Shown piece after piece: positions 47,056 to 58,896 of a DNA stretch of 64,000 bases. Made by a program: the position numbers and the translations under genes. The DNA comes from Cunninghamia lanceolata. Taxonomy: Eukaryota; Streptophyta; Pinopsida; Cupressales; Cupressaceae. The notes under the pieces are model-generated. The model saw only the letters and a list, made by a program, of their open reading frames with translations. It had not been told where the DNA came from and did no database searches. Every line of letters begins with the position of its first letter. Position 1 is the stretch's first letter. Where the stretch lies: the NCBI GenBank assembly GCA_027924645.1, contig BSBN01000829.1:4402001-4466000 (forward strand), given 5' to 3'.

Positions 47056-47057
<2 letters not shown>

Positions 47058-47365
47058 TGTAATTACTTGTGCTCATTATATAATGTGTATCTATTTATAA
47101 TCTTTGTCAATAGAAATGGTTAAATCAATTTTTCTTGTTTGAATTAATCTGTGTTAAGAGCATATATATTATTTTCATTATTATCGTGTAAGTTATCTTT
47201 AGTTGCATCAGGAAGAGCATAGTCAATTTTGCTAATGACTATTATTCTATTTATCAAATTACAATCTCTTGAAAATTTTATTTAAAGTTGAAAAAAATCT
47301 AACTTGCAAAATAATCTATTGACCAGTTATAACAGACAAGTCTTCATCAATATTGTTATATCCAT

Positions 47366-48203
47366 TGTAGACACCCAAAAATGTTCATCTCTTACAACAC
47401 CTTGTCACTAACATGTTTTGCCCTAGGTACCCATATCATCACCTAATTTTATCCCCTTTCAATCCCATAATCCTATCTTCCATAATTAAATAAATTTTAT
47501 TTATTTAATTATTCATAGCCATTTATCCTCTCTAATTAAATAATTATTTTTAATTGTTTAATTAGTCATTTATCTATTTTCCTATAATTAAATAAATTTT
47601 TATTTATTTATATATCTTTCCACATCATCTCTCACCATAATCCAACATTAATTAAATAAATTAAATATTTATTTAATTAATAAAATCCTAAAAATATCTT
47701 CTTATTTTCTTTCCAAAATTGAACTCATGTGTATCTAATTAAATAATTTAATTAGATAATTCATCTATTATCCTCCCATCTTTTTCAAAGATTTATTTCC
47801 TTTTTGAGGATTTAAAACTAAAAGCTAATCTTTCTATCTTTTTATCTTATCTTATCTTGTTTTATTTCCTCTTTTATCAAAAATCAAATCTTATCAAATC
47901 TTCTTCCCTTCATCCTTGAAAGCCTATAAATTAACCCTCTCATAAGCCATTTGGATGCATTGAGTTGATATCCTTATGCTGTCGAAATTCTTCCTCTCAT
48001 CCATCATCTAGCTACTTTCTACTATCAATCTCCATCTCAATGTTATGCTGTGTATCTGAGCAATCAACATCAAATCAGGCTACGTCAACCAATCTTGCAT
48101 GCATCTATCTTTCAAGGCATCTGAGGTATTCAAAAGGTTTGGGTCAAAAGGTATTGCATTTATTTGTTTTATCTTTCATTTTTGTCCAAATTTTTCGTGT
48201 ACA
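47366..48203 (+). mobile_element. Solo LTR in the chromovirus 3' LTR
   Basis: The 838-bp block starts TGTAGACACCCAAAAATG and ends TCGTGTACA, with TGTA/TACA termini. It is flanked by TCCAT (47361-47365) and ACCAT (48204-48208). The 5' LTR reads straight through this site (ATATCCATTTCGATAAG near 39757). A TATA box, TATAAA, lies at 47935-47940. The upstream half is packed with AT-rich dyads. Orientation is inferred from the TATA box. Confidence 0.82.
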
Positions 48204-48341
48204 ACCATTTCAATAAGAAAATTTTAAATTCAGTGTAAGTAGTTTATCTTGTATTACTTTAGTTCATTGATTATTTCTCTAATTTTTAATAATTTATTAT
48301 TTTAATTTATTAGTTTTATTTTGGGAGGGCATTATAGAAGA

Positions 48342-48745
48342 AACCTTTAGCAAGAGCACACACTTCCAAATGACGGCATGGTTTCCACCTTCACTTATCC
48401 CACTTTCTAACAATATGAATATTAGGGTAAGAAAAATAAACTTACCTACTAAGGCATGTTCAAATTTGAGGATAGATCTTTCCACAACTATATCTGACAC
48501 TTGAAGCAAGATCCCATCATCCTTTTTAAGAATCTCCATCAAATAGGAAATCGTCTAAACTGGTATTTCATTGCCCAACAAAGCCCCCACCCATGACCAT
48601 GAACCCAACACTCTAGAATAATTTTGACCAAGATTCTCTATAGTTTGACAAGGGACAAAGACAATAGAATTGCAAAAGAGAATTTTTCCTAGTTGCCTTG
48701 CCATTAGAAGCCGAGGATGTCTCACATTAGGCATCTAACTTAACC
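48342..48745 (-). pseudogene. Possible DUF4283-like fragment at the chromovirus target site
   Basis: Read right to left, one frame gives QLGKILFCNSIVFVPCQT, then VLGSWSWVGALLGNE, a TAG, LLQVSDIVVERSILKFEHAL and VGKFIFL. A shift then gives RKWDK, stop, RWKPCRHLEVCALAKGFF. This resembles the start of plant DUF4283 domains (found in LINE ORF1 and related proteins). Across the chromovirus the minus strand of about 32010-32073 continues FLFPFNCHE in the same style, as expected if the element inserted into this reading frame. The identification is from memory of the family pattern only. Confidence 0.35.
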
Positions 48746-48927
48746 ACCCCCTCATCAATTTATGACACCCCCAGTGTTGCAACCCTACCTATGATCTCTC
48801 CTTGATACCTTTCTTGCTCAAACACCATTTGAAAATGTTGGAAAATGTAATCTTTTATTTTTTAATTATTTGCATGTGTTGTATTATTTGTTTTATTACT
48901 ATGGGAATAAACTATTGAAAAATAAAA

Positions 48928-49893
48928 GGGTCATCCCACAATAATGGGTTACACTTTTTGGCCAAACTTAACATTGAAATCAACATTTTGAACTAAATAT
49001 TCACTTTCTGACACCTATAGCTACTAAACCATTAGGAATTTGAAGATGATGCAAACTAGTGATTTGTGAGAATATTTTTGTAGATTTTAAATATATATTT
49101 TTAAAAAAATTGGAGTTAAATTGTAAAATTTTTTGTGTCTCCTTTGATGACTAGTTTTTAATAGTAAACAACATTTTTTAAAGTGATGTGTATTCTGTCG
49201 CACATAACTTTTTTCTACAAAGGATAAAATTCTGATTATTTTGAATTTAGATTGGTAACACCGATATCTAGAGGATGCATTTGGTTTCATAATATTTTGT
49301 TGAATTTTTTTAATTAAGTTTTGAAGTCAAACCAATTATAATTTAGACATAGACGTATTCTGTCCAACATAACTTTTTTGTATGTATCAGAATTCAATTT
49401 TTTTTGTTGGAATAAGGACATCAATACCTAGAGGACATGTATTTTTTTAGAATTTTTTCCTCCATTTTCCTATTTTTTCATATGTGTGAAACAAAGACCT
49501 TGATGTTCATTGAAAAACCTACATTCACAAGAAATAAAAAATAAATATAATAATCAAATTAAATATATTTAAAATTATACTTTTTGGGAAGCTTATAATA
49601 AGGACTACATACTTACAAAACATAAATTTTAAATAAATTCATTTGATCCCCCAAAAGGTAAATCAAAAGTGGTTTTTTATCAGCATTTTGATAGGTGTAG
49701 AGGAGACTCCATTATAGGTATGGTTTAAAACTAGCTGGGTTTTATCCAAGGGGGTTTGATCAAACCCTCTTCAATTAAAATCTTTTAAATGGAACTTTTC
49801 AAGGCTTAAAATCATTATATTTTCTAAAAATATGTGATTTCAACAAAAATCAAGATGTCCCAAAAAGTGCAACCCATTATTGTGGCAGCACCC
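48928..49893. mobile_element. Terminal-inverted-repeat element, 966 bp
   Basis: The left end contains GGGTCATCCCACAATAATGG then GTTACACTTTTTGG; the right end, reversed and complemented, gives GGGTGCTGCCACAATAATGG then GTTGCACTTTTTGG. The two 34-bp termini differ at about four positions. The interior has no ORF and holds a ~100-bp imperfect direct repeat (49179-49280 and 49349-49445), each with ATTCTGTC, ACATAACTTTTTT and ATACCTAGAGGA or a close variant. Flanking AAAA on both sides is too simple to prove a TSD. The superfamily is unknown; it looks like a MITE-sized non-autonomous DNA transposon. Confidence 0.65.
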
Positions 49894-52000
49894 AAAATAG
49901 TTCTTCAATATAAGATAAAGTAAATAATGTCTAAAATAAAATAACTTTTATGTGAAAATTAAAATGATTAATGTCTATGTTTTCTTATTTGTCTTTTACC
50001 TATTTATGTGTCAATGTGTGTATGTGGTAGTATAGATAAATATTAACAAATTCAACATAGGCACCTCAAGTTTGGTATCTCTCAACATCTTTTAGATAGA
50101 TGTATTTAAAATATCTATACTAATTTTCATTTCTACCTCTATATCTTGAATTTTTATACCCACTCTTAATACACAATTTATATTAAAATATTCTCTTTTT
50201 ACCATATATTGTAGGTACCTATTTTTTAAATGTGAATATGTCATTATTCTTTACTTTGTTTACATGTTTGGATTGAGAAAATAAATTAATACTTGTTCAT
50301 AGGGTAAACCGCAAAAACTAAAAATATAAATGTTCGTCTATCTTATATCTACCCATTAAAATTAAAACATTTCTATCTATTGACTTATAAAAAATATTTA
50401 AAAATTATTTAAAAAAATTAATATCATCGTCAAGTGAGACACTGATTTGATATATGACACTTTTGGTGGATATGCACACATAGAGTCAATTCCCATTCAC
50501 TTTATATATTGTGCTAGAAGGTGTACATACATTAAACCCCTCTTTTTGAATTAAACATGTATCTCTTTTATTTTATACAAACACCACCATCATTTCACCC
50601 ACATAGGACTAAACAAATCTTTATGTAATCCCTACATAAAATAGCATAACTAATTCATCTTTATAGCCAAATGAAAAAGATATATTTTTATTTTTATTTT
50701 TAATCCAACTTTCTATCCCTTATATGTACCCCCAAATCCCTTCTACTATCTTAATCCTAACAGGTCTAAACAAATGTAAATATAATTACTTTACCTCTAA
50801 TATCTAGGAATATATTTATCAATTATTTTTTCAATGTTAACTACTCAACTATAAACTAGTGTTCTATGATATTGTCTATCTAATGATGCTCCCAAGAGGC
50901 CCCCCTATCATATTTTCACTCCTAGCCCTACTAACAAATAGAAACAACAATGAGGTCAATGTAGCCTCAACATCATTGCTCTAAAAATATCAAATAAGTG
51001 ATTAAAGTACAAATGTGTTATGGTCATGTGATTTAATAATAAGAAAAAGAGGAGGTTACTTATAATTTTAATAAAGCCAATACAAAAAGTTTTCCTATAA
51101 GAAATGGAAATCAATCTTAAGACAAACTTGCTCTTTTTAGAGTACAAATCACTTAGCAAAACCCTTCATTACAAAAAATCTCTCTTATTCGTGCATTCAT
51201 AAAATTGGTTCACCCCTTGGGAAGGAAAAGGCAATTGAGCAATCAAACAATCTAAATCACCCTTCTTTCCTTATTTTGCGGAATAATGGTACAATCAAGA
51301 ACGATATTATGAAGATAGTCACAAATTTAGACAATATTCACCAAATTTGTACTAAAAATCCTAATAAAACCTCTACCACCCGTACCACCCGTGCCCCATA
51401 CCCCTGTCTCATCCTCTTACAATTGTTTTGATTTCTTTTCAAACCTATCAACATTGCCCGTTGATAGCCTATTAAACAGGTTTATCTCCCCCTAACCTTA
51501 AAACAAAATTCTCTGTACGTCACTGAGGATAGAGATGATTCCACTCACATGTTAAGTTCGTGTGGATCATTCCAAACCGTATACAGAGTAGATCAAGAGT
51601 GAATAAATAAATAACTTGTTTTTAAGTCAACATATGGCGTGGGCATAACAATCTAAAAGAATGTGACCAAACTATACAACGCCAACTTAAGCACGTGGCT
51701 AACAACTAACACACCAAGTGTTTTTTTAATAAGAGCGTTAGGTTGTGTTTGTCTTGAAACACTCTCATCAAAAGTAATTTAATTTGATTGGGCAGCCCTC
51801 TACACTAATTTTATCAAAATAAAACAAACAACTCAACTGCACCCCTTTTTTTTCAACGATAACTTGTGTTTTGGAATCAATCAATCAATTGTATAAGTAG
51901 ACAAAAAATGAATAGTAATTAGTTTATTATATGACAATTCTTGAGTGGCAGAACATTAAATGTCCAAGTCAAATTACAAGGATTTGTTGTGGAAAATATT
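49894..52000. other. AT-rich intergenic DNA
   Basis: About 2.1 kb in which I see no gene, LTR end or repeat array. Short open frames, such as 50956-51159 on the minus strand, lack family features. Confidence 0.5.
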
Positions 52001-53060
52001 GTGACCTTTGTAGAGGTCTCACTTCTAAAGATTTTAAAAACATTAAAAGTTAAAATCACTAACTAATTAAATTAGTCAAAAAATGGGTAATGCTGATCCC
52101 GTTTGCATGATGTGGTACATGTTAGAATTTTTTCCTTTTATCAAATTTGAAGATTGCATCTGTTAAAGGTTTAGAAGTTTTAGATATATGTCACTCTAAA
52201 AAATTTCTAAAAAATTTTTTTTTTTTTTAAAAATAGTTGGGATTGTTTTGGTTAGGTTACTTTTTTATATAATAGTAAATATAGGTTATTCTTAAATATC
52301 ATCAAGTTTAATGATTAAAGGTAAGTTTTGGTTAATATAAATAGGATAATCATTTACTATTTTGTAGTGAGGATGAAATGTAAAAAATTTATTGATTGTT
52401 TGACCATTAAAGTGTGTGATGTTTAAGTAAAGTGGTAAATATATAAATGGTATGATTTTTGCTAAAAGTTGACATAACTCGTTCTTAGGAATCAGTTCCG
52501 ATCTTTAGGTTTTACTCATTTTCTTGTATAGGTTCAAATCTACGATTTGTGAAATTGACCTAGATTAGTTGTGTGTTTTATAGAAATGAACTCCAAATAT
52601 TCAGATTCAAAGTTAAAAATTAGGCCTACTTCTTTCCTTCCATTTAGTAATTAGGTATCAACTTGAAGTGCAAAATGTTTTACTTTCACCTTTGGCATGG
52701 TATTTAAGGACAAACCCTAATTCATTTGAACTATCTTTAACATATCTAAGATCTTCCACACATCGAGGAGCATATATAATTTTCACTCATAACTAGTCAA
52801 TATTGATTGATTATGCCTTCACATGCACCAATTTTGAAGAAGATTTGCTATTAAGGTTATATGCTATGTTTTCTACACTAAAGTTGTTGCTACTCTTGCA
52901 ATTGTTGTAATGTTGTAGTTGTTATTGCAATTATTTTTATAAACTTTATTCATCTTAATCTAATAAGAAAAAGTTATTCATTGTGACTTTGTCATTACAT
53001 CAACATTCTAAGGCATGTTGCATGGCTACTTGTTTTCAATCTTTGTAAAAATTGTTATAG
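52001..53060 (+). mobile_element. Possible LTR ending at a primer-site-like sequence
   Basis: At 53051-53074 the sequence ATTGTTATAG is followed by TGGTATCATGGGAG. The first eight bases match the tRNA-Met complement and the position after TTATA resembles copia LTR ends, but the remaining bases do not match well. A TATA-like TATTTAAGG lies near 52690 upstream. No second copy of this LTR is in the window and the start is not defined, so the left limit is nominal. Confidence 0.25.
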
Positions 53061-53074
53061 TGGTATCATGGGAG

Positions 53075-55611
53075 TTTGAGAAAGGGGGAAAATATTCTCA
53101 ATCACTTGCAAACTCATTTATCCACACAAACACTTTTTTATGCAAATAAAAAAAATTAAGGCAAGTAAGTTCCTGACCTACAAATTAGAAAAGTTTAGAT
53201 CCATAGCTAAAGTTCAAATCTACACAAAAGGGTCAAATCCACAATTGTGTGATTGATCTCATAGTGGCACAAATCACTTCCACAGCTGTGAAAGTATTAA
53301 TTGACTTACCCTAAAACATATTTATAAAAATGTTAATTATTTCTTACCATATATAATTTTCCCAATTGTAAGGGTATTCAAATATCCTCATTGTTTGGGC
53401 CCTTCACATGAAATAGTCTGTGTGCTTTGTAAATTTCTTAGCAATTAATTTCAAATTTTAATCTATAATAATGATGATATGTGTTGATAATGTCTCCCAA
53501 CTCTAAATATGTTATTGAAATTGAAGATTCACCCTACAACAACAATGTAAGTTAGTCTCCTTTTGGACACCAATTGAAGTGACATTGTCTTCTTTGCGCG
53601 ATCAATGCACCAAACCAAAAACCCTCTTCATCTCTCATACTCCAAGAAGGCTTTGAATTCCTTACCAACATTTTTTAACTAGAACTTATGATGTACACAA
53701 CACGTGCCAAAAATATTTGAATGTGTGAACTTAAAAAGACATCCATTTAGAACTCCTTAAAGTTATGTAAATGTCTAGACATGAAAGGTGCAAATTCAAT
53801 CCAAAGAGCTAGGAGTGCATTCCACAGATCTTGGAGTGCATGTACACCATTCTGAAAAGGAAATTTCTATTGCATTAACCCCTTTCCATGCAATTACAAT
53901 CATGAATTGTTGCCTTAATGAGATTTAACATTCACCTCAAACCAAAAATAAATAAAACAAGGGCTACAAGGTTGAGGTGGAATTTGCAAGGGCGTAGACA
54001 TTAGATATGTTTGCAATTGAATATTTGGATGACAAAAAATATTTTAGCAATGTCAATGCAATCTTTGATATCATGGGTTTGAACAATTAATTAGAAATTT
54101 ATTGGAGTTGTTTTGGTGATATGAGTATAGGTGTATTCAAGTGTAGAAATAACAAACAAATGAGTTTATATAGTTATGTTTTAATAAATTAATTCAATGA
54201 AATATAAGCTGGAGTTAAACATGTCTTTGGTGTAATTCATAGTTATGTGAGGTCATATCTATTAGCAATGATCTAGGATTAGTCTTGAGAGCACATACAA
54301 TAGTTTATGTGTCAAAAGCAAGGTGCATTGTAAAATAAATTATATATTCAAACTTTAGATGCTCTAGCAATATTTTTTTTACTAAGAACATTTACTTAGC
54401 ATTTTTTTAAATTGGGTTTGTAGTGCTCGTTGTATTTTGCAATAGCTAAGTCATTTATGTAGGGAATTTTATTGTAGTAGGAAATTTGAAAAGCTTGTTT
54501 TAAAGCCAATTAGATTTTTCTTTTGTCAATATCTTGACGTTGTAACAAAGAAGAGATGACTTTTGTGTAAATTATAAAGTTTTTTCCTTAGTTCATGTAT
54601 GGGAAATGATGTGTTGGAATGCTAATTTAAATGAAAATAACAATATTTATGGCTTCATAGAGTTGAATTTGTTGATTGCATTCAATCTTAGCAATGTGGG
54701 ATTTGAAAGGACATGAACATTATTTATATATTTATATCAAGCTCCTAGAACTCTTTTTATAATTTCAATTTAGTTTTTGATAGCATCATATTCCTTTAAA
54801 ACCAACTAGACATTGTTTTAGTTAGAATGATAGTCTTGCAAATTATAGTGCCCGCCCATGTGTTAACTCTTATCTTGCCTTGATGTTTCTATGATCGGAT
54901 TAAAGGTTATATGGATTTGACCATGGTATGATGTAATTATAAGATGGATATGTGTCTTGTTAGATTGCGTGCCCTCATTGGTCATTATATGGTGCTTCAG
55001 CTATGATCTTTGATGTTAGATTTGATGCTTCACTTTGAGTGTGGAGGATATATAGGTGTTTGACCAATGGATGGATGTGGAGGAGAACAACATGGATTCA
55101 CTCGACCTTCTCACCATGACCAATCCTTGTGGTTGAGTTAGTGACCCTATGACTCTTGTGGTATGTATGGTTGTTTAACCCATCAGATTTAGTTGCAAAT
55201 AAAAGTATGTTCCATGTGTTTGCCTAGTTGGTCGCTAATTCAAATTGTTGGTGATTTTGGATATTTTGTTGTGCCTTGGAAACTTTTCCTTCACTCTTTG
55301 TCACTTTGTTGGCAAATCGGCAAAACCACAAACATGTGAACTTTAATCTGCAAATCGGCAGATTCGCGAACTTGTGAACTTGTCGACAAAGCAGCACTTA
55401 GACATTTTTTGAAGGATTTTAACACTTAGATAAATAAAAATGAAAAACACAAGGCGATGGAGGATTTTATGATTATAATGTTTATGAAGGGGACCCATGG
55501 AAATTATCTCAGATTGGGTATAAATGATGGGTTAAGACAACAAAGGTACAAAGTGGGATTTTTAATGGATTTGGGACAAAAAGATGCATGTTTGGGAACT
55601 AGATTTTTTAG
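53075..55611. other. AT-rich DNA, no supported gene
   Basis: An ATG near 53492 opens a short gag-like phrase (MSPNSKYVIEIEDSPY) but it stops soon and has no further support. Near 55310-55400 two AAATCGGCA phrases with CGAACTTGTGAACTTG recall the motif-rich LTRs at 23535-29176, so a fragment of such an LTR may lie there. Confidence 0.4.
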
Positions 55612-56770
55612 GTGCCAACAAACTATCTATACAAAGTAGCATCAACACAAGGTGAAGTGCAAGCGCCAGTCAAAGTTACACCAGACTAAAATGGTGTAGG
55701 CACAGGCTTACAATCATCCATGCAAAAATGATAAAGCAAGTCAATGGAATACTTTTGCTAATAAATGGAGATCACCTCAATAGACTGGAGAACCTAAAGA
55801 CCAAGAAATTAATGCAGAAGCCCAAGATCTATCATGTCGAAGTGCTCCATCAAAGAATGTTGAATATCTTGAATCATGGATGATGAAATACTAGTGATGA
55901 ACAAATCGTCTACAACCAAGACTAGTATCAAAAGATCATCTCCATGACGTTGAATATAAATAGTGTGATCCAAGTGGCAACGAGTGAAACTAGATGAAAG
56001 CAAGAAGCCATCAATCTCCTCATACCAAGCATGAGGGGCTTGTTTGAGACCATATAAATAACATCACAGCCTGCATACAAGTGAAGAGTCCTACACAAAT
56101 CCTAGAGGTTGCTCCACGTAGATCTCCTCATGAAGATCACCATGCAAGAAAGCACTCTTCACATCCATATGAAAGACCTGCCATCTCTGAGAGCAATAAT
56201 AGAAAGAAGAAGGTGAATAAAATCCATCTTGGCTACAGGGGCAAAGGATTCAGAGTAATCAATACCCTCAACTTGTGAAAAACCCTTAGCAACAAGATGT
56301 GTCTTGTATCTTTCAATAGAACCATCAGCTGCATACTTGGTGTGGTACACCCACTTGCACTGAACCAATTATCTTCCCTGAGGAAGAAAAACCAACTCCC
56401 AAGTATTATTCTTCATCAAAGAAGAATACTCATTCGTCATAGCATTATCCCACTCTAGAATGCCTGAAGCCTCTAAAAAACTCTATGGATCAGTGGATAT
56501 AGCATGACCCAAAAGACTAGTGCCAGAAGTCTATGAGCGAGTGCAACGAGAACACATAGGATCACCAAATAAATATCCAACCTCCTAAATAGTACTACGG
56601 GCCCATCTAGGCAAAACATGAGTAGGAGGAGGTGGAGATGGTGGAATATCAAGACCATCATCTGAAGTATCCTCAAGTGCTAAGGTATCATCAATTGATG
56701 AAGGGGGTGGAGTAGGTAGTGATGAAGTGGATGTAGGATCAATATGGAAGGACTCATCAAATTGGACATC
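55612..56770 (-). pseudogene. Ty1/copia reverse transcriptase fragment
   Basis: Read right to left: a Pro/Ser-rich linker, then EWDNAMTNEYSSLMKNNTWE, LVQCKWVYHTKYAADGSIER, LVAKGFSQVEGIDYSESFAP, later FTRCHLDHTIYIQRHGDDL and LVVDDLFITS. The copia catalytic YVDD appears as VVDD. Then FLGLQV, KYSIDLLYHF and CKPVPTPF, ending with VDATLYR near 55612, where homology stops. RNase H and the 3' LTR are missing. Frame changes and stops are frequent. Confidence 0.85.
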
Positions 56771-57615
56771 TCATATGAAGTAGACATCCTGAGTGGTTGG
56801 GTCAAACAATCGATAAGCCTTCATATCCTCAAAGTATCCAATAAAGATAAATTGCTGACTTTTCTTCTCCATTATTTTACTCTGACCATCTAGTATGAAT
56901 ACCCAAGCCTTGCAACCAAATACCCTAAAGAAGGAAACATCAATCTTGATGTTGGACCAAGCCTCCTCTGGAGTGATATTATGAACCACTTTGTGAGGTG
57001 TGCAATTTTGAATATAATTAGCACAATTAATAGCTTCAGCCCAAAATGATGTGGCCATAGATCAAGACATAAGAATACAATTTACCACCTCCTTGAGATA
57101 TATGTTCTTTTTGTTAGCAACAACATTTCAATGCTAAAGAGTGTAGGTAACTATATACTGATGAAGTATACGATGCTCAGTGCAATAATCTTGAAAAAAC
57201 TAGTTCACACACTCCCCCCATTATCTGTATGAATCTATTGAATAGAAGAACCTGATTGCTTCTCCATGAACACCTTGAAGTTCCTAAAAATAGTGAAGAC
57301 ATCACTTTTGTACTTGAGAAAGTACACCCATGTTCGACGAGAGAAATCATCAATGAATGTGAGTACATAATTGGCCCCAAAAAAAGATAGAGTTGGAAAT
57401 GAGGTCACTATGAACCAACTCAAGTAAGGTAGATGCACGATGTGCCTTTCCCTTAGGAAAGGGATCCTGATGATGCTTTCCAAGGACACAACCTCAACAT
57501 ACTCTATATGTGCTTGAAACCTTTGGAAGACCAAGTACAATATCATGTGTACTCAACTGTTGAAGATATATATATAGAGGTTTCCAAACCTCTCATGCCA
57601 AAGTCAACTTAAAGA
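56771..57615 (-). pseudogene. Ty1/copia integrase fragment
   Basis: The right end carries the GAG-pre-integrase phrase LWHERFGNL. The core follows with NYVLTFIDDFSRRTWVYFLK (57235-57546), which holds the first catalytic Asp. The C-terminal part (56771-57058) has SFWAEAINCANYIQNCTP, EEAWSNIKIDVSFFRVFGC and FIFIGYFEDMKAYRLFDP. Gag, protease and the 5' LTR are missing to the right of 57615, where unrelated DNA begins. Confidence 0.85.
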
Positions 57616-57625
57616 ATCTGCATGT

Positions 57626-57647
57626 GTGTTGTGTGGTTACACAACAC
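57626..57647. repeat. Perfect 9-bp hairpin at the copia fragment edge
   Basis: Arms GTGTTGTGT and ACACAACAC surround a GGTT loop. It lies about 10 bp beyond the last recognisable copia sequence. Confidence 0.6.
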
Positions 57648-57939
57648 GCCCCATTTTGACTTGGCAAAACAGGGACCCAACTTTCTACTTGGCTTGGCTT
57701 GTGTTTTTCTGCTTTTGGCGGTCTAGTAAAAGTAAGTCATGCAGGTGATCCTGGATAAAAGGGGGCTGGGTAAGTCATCATGATGAGGTCAATTTATCAA
57801 AGTTAGTATTTCATTTCAATAACCTCATGATTGGAAAAAGTGCAAAATTTCATGTAGGTTTGCCTTTTGGATCACCCTAATATTCCTTAGGGAACGAGAG
57901 TTATGGTGAGTCAAAGTCTTGGTCAAACCTGATATTCCA

Positions 57940-58560
57940 AAGGGGGGGTCATATTTCTTAACATCAGTCATCTTATGAAAAATCACCCCGATCTAGTTTT
58001 ATCACCCGATAAATCATTTGGTCCGAAAATCTGGACATCAATTTTAGGTGATAATGACATTTACCCATCAAACAACATCATATATTTTGCGGGGGTCATA
58101 TTTCTAAATATCACCCTATCTTTCAAATATCGCCCTGTCGCAAAATATCACCCTAGATACAATATCCTGATGATGTCATCCAATCTTGAAAGACATTAAA
58201 ATCACCCTGACGATGACATCATCATCCTTTTTTACCTCGCGGAGGTATATTTTCAAAACATGACTCATCCTACATAACATGACGATGATGTCATAGTGCT
58301 ACAACGATGAACCAAGTCATTAACCTGATGACGTCATCCTGATATTTCAAAAATGAGGTTACTTCAGTATAGAGGGTCATCATCTTTAAAACATCACCTA
58401 ACATTTTCAAGATCACCTGATCTTTTTGACATAGGTCTTCCCGCTCAAAGGCAGATGATCATATTACACTTAGGGGGTCATATTCTGAATATCACCTGAT
58501 ATTTGAATATCACCTGATCTTCCGAAGATCACCTCCTGTATCATGCTGCGTAGCATTAAA
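57940..58560. promoter_or_regulatory. Motif array: ATCACC(C)TGAT repeats and TGACGTCA-like palindromes
   Basis: About eleven copies of ATCACC with a following C/T and often TGAT occur between 57980 and 58530, several preceded by AATAT. Interleaved are dyads of the CRE/TGA bZIP type: GATGATGTCATC (58169-58180), GATGACATCATC (58211-58222), GACGATGATGTCAT (58281-58294), TGACTCATC (58261) and GATGACGTCATC, a perfect palindrome, at 58327-58338. The density suggests a promoter or LTR U3 region for the transcription unit downstream; the link is inferred. Confidence 0.55.
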
Positions 58561-58896
58561 TGCCATAAATGCAGTAGGTGGATTCCTGCCGATTGTGAAC
58601 ACAATCTAAACACCTGGCAATGTCCGTAGGTTCATGACAGAAGATCAATGGTTATGATCTAATTTGCCCTAATTTGCCCTAATTTACCCTAAGAGTGAGG
58701 ATAAAAGTGAATTTTCATTGTCATTTTACATTCACCTTGCGATAAAACGAGTTTTATAGAGCGCCGAGCTTTCAAACCCTCATACGACTACCTGCGGATG
58801 CACAACTTGTAGCAGAACAGGACAAGTGAGCATCACTGGTATCTAAATCTATTCTGTATAATTATCAGCATAAGTCAAGGGGATAAGCATTGTCAA

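Larger units (their letters stand above)
32074..48336 (+). mobile_element. Ty3/gypsy chromovirus, complete, with nested insertions in both LTRs
   Basis: The element is 16,263 bp and flanked by GAAGA on both sides (32069-32073 and 48337-48341). LTRs are 32074-39892 and 44615-48336. Their unequal lengths (7.8 and 3.7 kb) are explained by a 4.1-kb element and a solo LTR in the 5' copy and a solo LTR plus microsatellite growth in the 3' copy; without these both are about 2.7-2.75 kb. The internal 4.7 kb carries gag, protease, RT, RNase H, integrase and a chromodomain-like tail (Tekay/Del-like by layout). Many stops make it inactive. Confidence 0.9.
44615..48336 (+). repeat. 3' LTR of the chromovirus, with one insertion
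   Basis: It starts TGTGAGGCCTAGTTAG and ends GGGCATTATA, so the terminal CA is now TA. GAAGA follows. It contains the solo LTR at 47366-48203 and an expanded AT tract at 46967-47055, neither of which is in the 5' LTR. A local duplication of about 40 bp near 44884-44950 (AATATCCAATTTGCTTCAGC twice) is also private to this copy. Confidence 0.88.

Noticed and set aside
46850..47100. Open frames encoding repeated Ile-Tyr
   Set aside because: They are simply translations of the AT microsatellite.
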